A stretch of DNA of 8,057 nucleotides from CAYIEH01 sp964362385 (GTDB lineage Bacteria > Patescibacteriota > Minisyncoccia > UBA6257 > UBA9933), in assembly GCA_964362385.1 (NCBI GenBank), contig CAYIEH010000026.1, positions 1 through 8,057 of the forward strand, given 5' to 3'. This document shows, one piece after another, positions 1-5,486 of the stretch. A program made the position numbers and the translations under genes. The notes under the pieces were generated by a model. It was not told the DNA's origin. It did no database searches and was given only the letters and a program-made list of their open reading frames with translations. Every line of letters begins with the position of its first letter. The first letter of the stretch is position 1.

Positions 1-106
1 TCACAATAAAAGCGCCAAGCAGCTTATAAACCACCACACCAAAATAATTTTTGGTCATGGGCGGTTTGCCTCCAAAGAAATTTGGTGGGGGTAAAACTAA
101 GTGGTT

Positions 107-135
107 CCCGCCATAGGCGGGTCCGCCTTTGGCGG
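107..135. repeat. Two tandem GC palindromes inside the intron
   Basis: CCCGCC-ATA-GGCGGG (107-121) is followed one base later by CCGCC-TTT-GGCGG (123-135). These are perfect mini-hairpins of the same kind as that at 828-840. They may be native intron helices or small dispersed palindromes that settled in a peripheral part of domain I. Confidence 0.6.
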
Positions 136-491
136 AAAAATCCATTCCTCCGATTCGTTGTCGGAGCGTAGCTGAAAGATAGGGCCAATGCCGTGAGGTT
201 TGGCCTGGAGGATCTGGAAGCAAATTGTAGCCCTAATTACCTTAAAAGGGGGTGGCGATCGAGCTATGACAGGGTGGTGAGCATAGCGAAGATCAGGGAT
301 GCCATCTTAGGGATGCAAGGAACAGTTTTATAAGTGACCTTGGGAGATCTGATTGCTGTCCATCCCCCACTCTTCGCAAGAAGGGTGGAGGATGGTATAA
401 TGTAATTGACGCAGCGTCAGAAGTCAGCTGGAGCGTAGTACCGCAGCACATAAAGCGTTATGTGCTCAGGAAGGTCTCCACTCGATGCACA

Positions 492-557
492 ATGGGAAAA
501 TTAAGCGCAGAATACATAACAGGTTTAGTTGATGGGGAAGGTAGCTTTACTTTGTAG
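492..557 (+). pseudogene. Remnant of LAGLIDADG homing endonuclease in intron domain IV
   Basis: A 21-codon reading frame starting at ATG 492 reads MGKLSAEYITGLVDGEGSF, the first LAGLIDADG motif of a homing endonuclease (the GLVDGEGSF core with the usual LSxEYI lead-in), then stops at TAG 555-557. The same frame continues past the stop for 13 more codons to a TAA at about 597-599 without a second motif. Active single-motif enzymes of this family are well over 100 residues, so this is a truncated and dead copy that once made the intron mobile at the DNA level. It sits wholly inside the loop of the domain IV stem, where intron-encoded proteins normally lie. The motif itself is clear; how the rest was lost (deletion or decay) is inference. 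Confidence 0.75.
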
Positions 558-617
558 TCATTTAACAAAGAATGGTTTGCAGAAAATGTATCATATTAAA
601 GCAAAAATGCATTGAGC

Positions 618-650
618 TCGCTGTATACGGGAAATCCGTCCGTACAGTGG
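618..650 (+). other. Group II intron domain V (catalytic hairpin)
   Basis: A 33-nt hairpin with nine lower base pairs, a CC bulge on the 3' side and a four- to five-pair upper helix with a GAAA-containing loop. The triad is CGC rather than the commoner AGC; CGC also occurs in functional group II introns. It is one nucleotide shorter than the usual 34-nt domain V, with the missing base in the apical part. One linker base (617) separates it from the domain IV stem, and four bases (651-654) separate it from domain VI, both normal spacings. Confidence 0.8.
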
Positions 651-682
651 GAACATCAATTTTTAATTACAAAAAAGATAAT

Positions 683-810
683 CGCCCGTCACACCAAGGA
701 AGCTGGGAGTACCTGAAGTCCGCCATTGGCGTATCAGGGTAAGCTCAGTGACAGGGGTGAAGTCGTAACAAGGCACGCGTAGCGGAAGCTGTGCGTGGAA
801 TAATTAAACT
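683..810 (+). rRNA. rrs: 16S ribosomal RNA, 3' exon (from about E. coli 1400)
   Basis: The 3' end of small-subunit rRNA. It begins with CGCCCGTCACACC, the decoding-site strand of helix 44, continues through a shortened helix 44 tip (CGCC-ATT-GGCG at 721-731), then the universally conserved GGGGTGAAGTCGTAACAAGG (754-773) and helix 45 (774-797). Helix 45 keeps its GGAA loop (784-787), site of the two dimethyl-adenosines, with arms CACGC/GCGTG that differ from E. coli but still pair. This argues for a functional RNA. After helix 45 the sequence is GGAATAATTAAACT where bacteria normally have GGATCACCTCCTT, so the anti-Shine-Dalgarno is absent. The exact mature 3' end (about 803-812) cannot be seen. 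The upstream exon lies outside the window beyond the intron, and no 23S follows. Confidence 0.93.
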
Positions 811-827
811 AAAAATTTGATCGATAT

Positions 828-840
828 CCGCCTTAGGCGG
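828..840. repeat. Short GC palindrome CCGCC-TTA-GGCGG
   Basis: A 13-nt perfect palindrome with a three-base AT loop, just after the 16S 3' end. The same design occurs at 108-120 (ATA loop, extended by one pair) and 123-135 (TTT loop) inside the intron. Confidence 0.6.
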
Positions 841-945
841 AAAAGGTGTTGGTCGTTGAGCCTCAAGTCACGACTATTGGGATAACTGAAAAAGTTTTGA
901 TTTATCGGCAAAAACGAGTTGAAGACGAAATTTGAGACGTTATAA

Positions 946-978
946 ATCAAAACCCCGCCCTCTAAGCGGGATTTTGAT
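946..978 (+). terminator. Probable terminator hairpin downstream of 16S rRNA
   Basis: Arms ATCAAAA/TTTTGAT (946-952 with 972-978) and CCCGC/GCGGG (954-958 with 966-970) give a 12-bp stem with one C-A mismatch and a 7-nt loop. It is followed by T-rich TTATTTG rather than a pure T run, so strength is uncertain. Its 5' arm can also pair perfectly with 894-905, and its loop and upper strand (952-962) with 1044-1054. Confidence 0.5.
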
Positions 979-992
979 TATTTGTAGAATTA

Positions 993-1021
993 TAGACATT
1001 TTTAAAATAAGCATCTATAAT
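993..1021 (+). promoter_or_regulatory. Sigma70-type promoter for the response-regulator gene
   Basis: TAGACA (993-998, five of six matches to TTGACA), a 17-base spacer, then a perfect TATAAT (1016-1021). Transcription would start near 1028, leaving a leader of about 74 nt that contains the inverted repeat 1058-1099. A second TATAAT overlaps downstream at 1025-1030. Confidence 0.6.
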
Positions 1022-1057
1022 CAATATAATAAATATAAGCCAAGAGGGCGGGGTGCT

Positions 1058-1099
1058 GAATTTTATACAAATTTTCACTTCGCTCAATTTATAAAATTC
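1058..1099 (+). promoter_or_regulatory. Hairpin ending two bases before the start codon
   Basis: GAATTTTATA-C-AAATT (from 1058) pairs with AATTTATAAAATTC (1086-1099) over 14 pairs with one bulged base, around a loop containing TTCACTTCGCTC. The ATG at 1102 follows directly. There is no Shine-Dalgarno site, so this structure is the only visible candidate for translational control. Confidence 0.45.
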
Positions 1100-1101
1100 G
1101 C

Positions 1102-1473
1102 ATGAGTAAAATTTTACTTATTGAAGACGATCCATTTCTGTCTTCGTTGTTAAAAAACAGACTTCAGAAGGAAGGATTGGAAGTTATTCATACAAAAGAC
1201 GGCGAAGAAGCTTTGAAATCTTTAAAATCAGGCACGGTTGACCTTATACTTTTGGATATTATTCTTCCGAAAAAATCCGGGTTTGAAGTTATGGAAGAAA
1301 TTCGCTCTGACCCTCAACTTCAGAGCGGCATGCCCATAATTATAATTTCAAATTTGGGGCAGCCCGAGGATGTTTCAAAAGGCTATAAACTTGGCGCTAT
1401 TGAATATTTTATAAAGGCAAAGACTTCTATTGACGATTTGGTCAGTAAAATAAAGGAGTTTCTTAAAAAATAG
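1102..1473 (+). CDS. Stand-alone response regulator receiver protein (CheY-like)
   Basis: A 123-residue single receiver domain that would be phosphorylated by a histidine kinase and signal by protein-protein contact, since there is no DNA-binding or other output domain. The acidic pocket is D9/D10 after the ILLIEDD strand, the phospho-acceptor is D52 (LILLDIILP), the switch residue is S83 (IIIIS) and the conserved lysine is K105 (YFIKAK). All key residues are present. It has its own promoter and lies just upstream of the pilus genes, as PilG/PilH-like regulators often do, but a link to pilus control is inferred from position only. The ATG lies two bases after a hairpin and has no Shine-Dalgarno sequence; the TAG stop touches a DnaA-box sequence. 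No kinase gene is in the window. Confidence 0.93.
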   Translation: MSKILLIEDDPFLSSLLKNRLQKEGLEVIHTKDGEEALKSLKSGTVDLILLDIILPKKSGFEVMEEIRSDPQLQSGMPIIIISNLGQPEDVSKGYKLGAIEYFIKAKTSIDDLVSKIKEFLKK

Positions 1474-1482
1474 TTATCCACA
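1474..1482 (+). promoter_or_regulatory. Perfect DnaA-box sequence (TTATCCACA)
   Basis: The 9-mer matches the DnaA box consensus exactly and begins directly after the response-regulator stop codon, about 80 bases before the pilin start. Only one copy is present and no AT-rich unwinding region or dnaA/dnaN gene is nearby, so it is not an origin. It may be chance or a DnaA-responsive site in the pilin promoter region. Confidence 0.3.
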
Positions 1483-1510
1483 ATTTTGCCTCGTGGGGAA
1501 AGGAATTAGA

Positions 1511-1519
1511 TGTTATGAT
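1511..1519 (+). promoter_or_regulatory. Extended -10 promoter candidate for the pilin gene
   Basis: TG-T-TATGAT is an extended -10 element (TGnTATAAT-like, five of six matches in the hexamer). No good -35 sits at 17 bases; TTGCCT at 1486-1491 is 22 bases away. It would give a leader of about 35 nt before the ATG at 1562. Confidence 0.4.
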
Positions 1520-1561
1520 ATTAAAGAGGTCGTAAATTAAATTGATATACGAAATAAACAT

Positions 1562-2140
1562 ATGCAAAAAGAAAATACGCGGATTGTTAGAATTTCTAAA
1601 CGGGGTTTTACTTTACTTGAACTTTTAATTGTTATCGCTATTATTGCGGTTTTGTCCACGGTTGTTGTCCTGCTTTTAAATCCCGGCGAATACCTCAAGC
1701 AAACAAGAGACAGCCAAAGAATGAACGACCTTGATGCTTTAAGGAACGCTTTGAATCTTTTTCTTTATAACACTACTTCCACTAGTCCTTTGGGAACTTG
1801 TCCGTCAGGCGGACGCTGCACCTTTAACCCGGGAGCCGGCAACGGTCCTTTTGTTAGCGCAACATGCGGCGCCATTGCAACTTCAACTGCCGTAAGCGGA
1901 ATCGGCTGGGTGGATGTTAATTTTTCAGGACTATCAGTGGGATCTCCTTTGGCGAGGTTGCCGATGGAACCCAGTAATTCTAACACGTTGTTTTATGCCT
2001 ATGCCTGCGACAACACGAGTTTTAAATTTAAATTAGCCGGCAAGCTGGAAAGTGCTAAGTTTTCAAATCAAATGCTTAATAGCAATGACGGAGGCACAAA
2101 GGATACTTTTTATGAAGTGGGTAATGATATGAGTCTTTAA
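1562..2140 (+). CDS. pilA: Type IV pilin, major-pilin-like prepilin
   Basis: A 192-residue prepilin. The leader of 15 residues ends KRG, and the cleavage/methylation motif is G15/F16 with glutamate E20 at +5, followed by the hydrophobic helix (about 18-40) that anchors the subunit in the membrane and packs in the fibre core. After it, the stretch QTRDSQRMNDLDALRNAL and the later GWVDVNF, GSPLARLPMEP and YAYACD segments have the layout of pilins I know from Parcubacteria-type genomes. Four cysteines (C80, C86, C102, C149) could form disulfides. It has its own candidate promoter and is followed by a strong terminator hairpin, so it can be made in excess of the assembly genes, as expected for the main subunit. 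The start is set by ATG 1562; no Shine-Dalgarno site precedes it. Confidence 0.92.
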   Translation: MQKENTRIVRISKRGFTLLELLIVIAIIAVLSTVVVLLLNPGEYLKQTRDSQRMNDLDALRNALNLFLYNTTSTSPLGTCPSGGRCTFNPGAGNGPFVSATCGAIATSTAVSGIGWVDVNFSGLSVGSPLARLPMEPSNSNTLFYAYACDNTSFKFKLAGKLESAKFSNQMLNSNDGGTKDTFYEVGNDMSL

Positions 2141-2167
2141 TATAGCCAACAATCAGGCAAAAACAAT

Positions 2168-2197
2168 AAAGAGCGGCCAGATTTCTGGCCGCTCTTT
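2168..2197 (+). terminator. Hairpin terminator after the pilin gene
   Basis: A perfect 13-bp stem (AAAGAGCGGCCAG with CTGGCCGCTCTTT) and an ATTT loop, 28 bases after the pilin stop. The T run is short (CTTT then GCAC), so it may work partly as an mRNA 3' stabiliser. It separates pilin transcription from the pilB operon. Confidence 0.75.
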
Positions 2198-2225
2198 GCA
2201 CTATATGGAAGATAATAATTATTTT

Positions 2226-2234
2226 TGTTATACT
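2226..2234 (+). promoter_or_regulatory. Extended -10 promoter candidate for the pilB operon
   Basis: TG-T-TATACT, a second extended -10 element sharing TGTTAT with that before the pilin gene and again lacking an obvious -35. It would place a leader of about 235 nt, full of palindromes, in front of pilB. Confidence 0.35.
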
Positions 2235-2286
2235 TAATAAAAAGATTAAATTATTTAAGCTTTCTATTATTTAATTTTTAAATTTT

Positions 2287-2436
2287 ACCCTCCTCCGCGA
2301 AGCGGAGAAAGCCCCGCCTGTAAAGGCGGGGATGAATGAGGGTATCCTCCGTAGCTCGGAGAGCGAAGGAGTATACGCTTCGGAGGGTTTCGTCCGACGA
2401 AGCGTATGAAGAGAAGCCGCGGCTGTAAAGCCGTGG
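2287..2436. repeat. Palindrome-rich element, possibly a non-autonomous IS200/IS605-like remnant
   Basis: A GC-rich island between AT-rich flanks, built almost entirely of hairpins: CTCCGC-GAA-GCGGAG (2293-2307) and CCCCGCC-TGTAAA-GGCGGGG (2312-2331) enclosed by ACCCTC/GAGGGT (2287-2292 with 2338-2343), then ATACGCTTCG/CGAAGCGTAT (2373-2382 with 2398-2407), then CCGCGGCT-GTAA-AGCCGTGG (2417-2436). The first and last large hairpins are alike (GAAAGCC... and GAAGCC..., both with GTAA in the loop) and in the same orientation, as in the subterminal hairpins of IS200/IS605-family elements. No transposase is present. It occupies most of the long pilB leader and could affect pilB expression. Mobile origin is inference. 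Confidence 0.5.
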
Positions 2437-2475
2437 AGTTTCACAATACAGTTCGCAACAGCGAAACGTTATTAT

Positions 2476-4188
2476 ATGGTAAACATCCCCGATCAAAAAC
2501 TTAGGGAAATTTTAGCGAATGAAGGTCTGCTAACGACGGATAATTTTGACCAATTAGCGGAAGAAACCCAGAGATTGGGCCAAAAAATAGAAGACAGTTT
2601 GATTTCCAGGGGAATTATAACCCAGGATTATTTCTATAGTATTTTAGCCAAGTATCTGGGTATAGAATTGGTTAATTTAACGGCAATTCCGATAGATGAA
2701 AGAATTTTGACCCAGTTGAGTTTGGATTTGGCAAGGCAAAAAAGAGCCATTATTTTTAGAAAAGAAGCGGATGGCGCCTTGGATGTCGCCATGGAAGACC
2801 CAAGCGATTTAAAGACTATTGAATTTTTAGAAAGGCATCTTAAAAGAAGAATCAAGCCGTTTTTGGCAAGGCCAAAAGACCTTGAGACCGGTTTTGCCAT
2901 TTATAATCGTCAGTTAGCCGAGAACTTTAAAAAAATCATTGAAGAAAATATTCAGAATTCTCTTCAGATAAAAGATGAAAAAATTGAACAGGTTGCCACC
3001 GCAATACCAATAGTGGCGATTGTTGAAAATTTTATTGCTTACGCGGCGTCTCTCAGGGCTTCAGATATTCACATAGAGGTTTTAGAAGACAAGGTTTTAA
3101 TGAGATTCAGAATTGACGGGATACTTCATGAAATTTTAAGAATTCCGAAAGAAGTTCAGCCGCCTATTCTGGCAAGAATAAAACTTCTCGCCGCTTTAAA
3201 AATTGACGAACATTTTAAACCGCAAGACGGCCGTTTTCATTATAAATTCGGCGAAGAAAAAACAGATATCAGGGTTTCAATAATGCCGACTTTGTACGGG
3301 GAGAAAATAGAAATGAGATTGCTTCCGGCGACTCAAAAACCGCTTTCATTGGAAGAACTGGGAATGATTGAAGAAACCTCAAAAATTATCAAAGAAAGCC
3401 TGAAGAAAAGCTACGGAATGATTTTAGTCTGCGGACCCACCGGTTCCGGAAAAACAACCACGCTTTATTCAATTTTAAATATTTTAAATCGGGCCGATGT
3501 GAATATTGTTACTATTGAAGACCCGATAGAATATTACATTAAATACATCAATCAGACTCAGATTAATTCTCAGGCCGGCATCACTTTTGCCAACGCTTTG
3601 AGATCTTTTTTGAGACAGGACCCGAATATCATTATGGTCGGCGAAATTAGAGACGAAGAAACCGCGGAAATTTCTGTCCACGCGGCTCTGACGGGCCATC
3701 TGCTCGTTTCAAGCTTGCATACCAATGACGCTCCGACAGCGATTCCCCGCCTTATAGATATGAAGCTTCCGACATTTTTGATTGCCGCTGTTTTAAATAT
3801 CATAATTTCTCAGCGATTGGTCAGAAAAATATGTTTGGGATGCATTGAATCTTTCTCGCCCGCCCAGGATATGATTGAGTCATTGAAGAGGCAAATAGAA
3901 GAATCGGGTTATTACAGGGGCGAATTTAAAGCGCCAAAAATTTTTTTTCGGGGGCGAGGTTGTCCCGTATGCAATTTCACCGGTTATCAGGGCCGGATGG
4001 GTATTTTTGAAATTTTAGTCGTAGATAATGAAATAACGGCGCTTATCAATAAGCCGGATTTTTCTTTAAATTCTCTGGTGGAGTTGGCAAAGAAGAAAGG
4101 AATGATTTCAATGTTTGAAGACGGCATTAGAAAAGTTGAATTGGGAATGACGACAATGGAGGAGATATTGAGGGTTATTAGGGAATAA
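2476..4188 (+). CDS. pilB: Type IV pilus assembly ATPase PilB (GspE family)
   Basis: A 570-residue cytoplasmic hexameric ATPase that powers pilus extension, of normal PilB length. The N-terminal domain (about 1-150) is the GspE/PilB N-domain; the motor domain (about 180-560) has Walker A GPTGSGKTT at 320-328, the Asp box IEDPIEYY with E348/D349, Walker B IIMVGEIRDEE with E390, and the His box with H402, H408 and H415 (LHTND). A zinc-binding tetracysteine follows: C453/C456 and C496/C499. All catalytic parts are present, so it should be active. It is the first gene after the palindromic leader and is followed 82 bases later by pilC, its membrane partner. The ATG at 2476 has no Shine-Dalgarno site. 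It could in principle be a type II secretion GspE, but the pilin neighbours favour a pilus. Confidence 0.96.
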   Translation: MVNIPDQKLREILANEGLLTTDNFDQLAEETQRLGQKIEDSLISRGIITQDYFYSILAKYLGIELVNLTAIPIDERILTQLSLDLARQKRAIIFRKEADGALDVAMEDPSDLKTIEFLERHLKRRIKPFLARPKDLETGFAIYNRQLAENFKKIIEENIQNSLQIKDEKIEQVATAIPIVAIVENFIAYAASLRASDIHIEVLEDKVLMRFRIDGILHEILRIPKEVQPPILARIKLLAALKIDEHFKPQDGRFHYKFGEEKTDIRVSIMPTLYGEKIEMRLLPATQKPLSLEELGMIEETSKIIKESLKKSYGMILVCGPTGSGKTTTLYSILNILNRADVNIVTIEDPIEYYIKYINQTQINSQAGITFANALRSFLRQDPNIIMVGEIRDEETAEISVHAALTGHLLVSSLHTNDAPTAIPRLIDMKLPTFLIAAVLNIIISQRLVRKICLGCIESFSPAQDMIESLKRQIEESGYYRGEFKAPKIFFRGRGCPVCNFTGYQGRMGIFEILVVDNEITALINKPDFSLNSLVELAKKKGMISMFEDGIRKVELGMTTMEEILRVIRE

Positions 4189-4210
4189 TTTTAAATAAAA
4201 AATAAAATAT

Positions 4211-4260
4211 TAAAAATAATAAACGTAAACTCAAAAATATTTAAACATTTATTATTTTTA
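4211..4260 (+). other. AT-only hairpin between pilB and pilC
   Basis: TAAAAATAATAAA (4211-4223) and TTTATTATTTTTA (4248-4260) form a perfect 13-bp stem with a 24-nt loop, ending 10 bases before the pilC start. It may tune pilC translation or pilB mRNA stability; in such an AT-rich spacer it could also be chance. Confidence 0.4.
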
Positions 4261-4270
4261 TTTAAATTAT

Positions 4271-5485
4271 ATGCGTTTTCACTACATTGCTTCACAATCT
4301 AACGGCAAAATAGTTGAAGGAGAAATGGAGGCCCAAGGAGTCGGTGAGGTTCTGGAATTTCTGGCTTCAAAAGGATTAAAACCTGTTTCTCTTAAGAAAG
4401 GGGAATCCGTAGAATCTAAAAAAAATAAATGGAGACTTTTTGAGCCGTCAATCTCGGTTGCCGATAAGATATTTTTGACAAAATATCTGTCATTAATGCT
4501 TAAGATCGGAACAGATCTTTTCAGGGCAATTGATATTTTGATTGTTGATTTTGACAAGCCGGCAATGAGATCTTTTCTTTATGAAATCAGGGGAAATTTG
4601 GAAAAAGGCCAGCCGTTTTATCTCGCCTTTGCCAGACACCCGAAATATTTTTCTTCAGTTTTTGTTAATCTGGTTAAATCAGGCGAGGCCTCCGGAGGTT
4701 TGGAAAAAACTTTTGAAAGATTAAGTGATACCTTGCAGAGAGAACAAGAATTGCGGCACCAAATCCGTTCAGCTCTTGTTTATCCGATCCTCCTTCTTGT
4801 GGTTGCGGTCGCTGTTGTTTTCTTTTTAATAAGCTTTGCCTTGCCGAAAATTGCCAGAGTTTTTGAAGACAGCGGATTTGAGCCGCCTCTTTTTTCAAAA
4901 ATTGTTTTTGCCATCGGCCTGTTTTTAAATAAGTATATGATTGTTATTATTTTGTCAGTTATCGCAATTATAGCGGGAGGTTGGTTTATTTTCAGCCAAA
5001 CCCCGTTATTTAAAAAAATTTTTCAACAGATTATCAGAAAACTTCCTTTAATCGGCCCTCTTTTAAAAGAAATTGCCCTTCAGCGTTTTGCCCTGACATT
5101 TTCATCTTTGTTTTCCGCCGGGTTGCCTATTTTGGATTCATTGGAAATCACCGCCCAAGTTGTTGGCGACGAAGAATTGAAAGACGCCCTAATGAGAATT
5201 TCCAGAGAGGGAATATCCAAAGGTTTGACAATAGGAGAAGCGTTCAGGAAAGAACCGGTCTTTCCGAAAACAATTACAAATTTAGTGGCAATTTCTGAAA
5301 AAAGCGGGAATCTTGCCAGTATTCTCGCCACTCTCGCCGAGTTTTATGAATCCGAAATAAAAGCATCGGTTAAAATTCTGACTTCATTTTTAGAGCCCCT
5401 GCTTTTGGCTTTTATCGGCGTAATTGTCGGAGTCATTGCTTTATCAATTATCGTTCCGGTTTATCAGCTAGTCGGAAAAATATAA
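4271..5485 (+). CDS. pilC: Type IV pilus inner-membrane platform protein PilC (GspF family)
   Basis: A 404-residue polytopic protein that couples PilB ATP hydrolysis to insertion of pilin subunits. It begins with a short cytoplasmic region (FHYIASQSNGKIVEGEMEA, with a degenerate-repeat fold seen in this family), followed by two tandem T2SSF domains (about 65-195 and 265-395). Each domain carries the family signature SGEASGGL (137-144) or SEKSGNL (342-348). Three membrane helices are visible: about 170-192, 221-242 and 373-397, the expected topology. The length is typical. It lies 82 bases after pilB and one base before the next reading frame, so co-transcription is likely. The start is ATG 4271 after an AT-rich leader with no Shine-Dalgarno site. 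Confidence 0.95.
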   Translation: MRFHYIASQSNGKIVEGEMEAQGVGEVLEFLASKGLKPVSLKKGESVESKKNKWRLFEPSISVADKIFLTKYLSLMLKIGTDLFRAIDILIVDFDKPAMRSFLYEIRGNLEKGQPFYLAFARHPKYFSSVFVNLVKSGEASGGLEKTFERLSDTLQREQELRHQIRSALVYPILLLVVAVAVVFFLISFALPKIARVFEDSGFEPPLFSKIVFAIGLFLNKYMIVIILSVIAIIAGGWFIFSQTPLFKKIFQQIIRKLPLIGPLLKEIALQRFALTFSSLFSAGLPILDSLEITAQVVGDEELKDALMRISREGISKGLTIGEAFRKEPVFPKTITNLVAISEKSGNLASILATLAEFYESEIKASVKILTSFLEPLLLAFIGVIVGVIALSIIVPVYQLVGKI

Positions 5486-5486
5486 T

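Larger units (their letters stand above)
1..682 (+). ncRNA. Group II intron in 16S rRNA, 3' portion (5' end outside window)
   Basis: A self-splicing ribozyme intron interrupting 16S rRNA at about E. coli 1399/1400. Domain V is 618-650: a 9-bp lower helix (618-626 with 642-650, including the G-U at pair 3 and U-G at pair 9 usual for the family), a CGC catalytic triad at 619-621, a two-base CC bulge (640-641) and a short upper helix capped by GAAAT. Domain VI is 655-679, an AT hairpin with an unpaired A at 676, seven bases from the intron end, in the branch-point position. The intron ends in AT (681-682), fitting the AY rule. Domain IV is closed by a 9-bp stem (481-489 with 608-616) and holds a homing-endonuclease remnant. 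A 7-bp helix (343-349 with 473-479) probably closes domain III and encloses hairpins at 360-395 and 446-465. Positions 1-340 would be domains I and II. No GUGYG start preceded by 16S sequence is visible, so the 5' splice site lies upstream. The group II call is fairly sure; the subclass is not. Confidence 0.8.

Noticed and set aside
252..257. GTGGCG as the 5' end of the group II intron
   Set aside because: The sequence before it is not 16S rRNA, and it would leave too little room for domains I and II.
1..682. Group I intron
   Set aside because: I could not find recognisable P/Q/R/S core elements or a terminal G, whereas domains IV, V and VI and an AT end fit group II.
841..940. tRNA gene in the spacer after 16S
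   Set aside because: There is a small hairpin at 852-874 but no cloverleaf, TTCGA-type T-loop or acceptor stem.
1474..1482. Replication origin
   Set aside because: A single DnaA box without clustered boxes, unwinding region or origin-linked genes.
2278..2496. Minus-strand open frame of 72 codons with repeated PRLYxRGF
   Set aside because: It is produced by the two hairpins and other palindromes of the pilB leader and overlaps the pilB start; it has no domain or start context.
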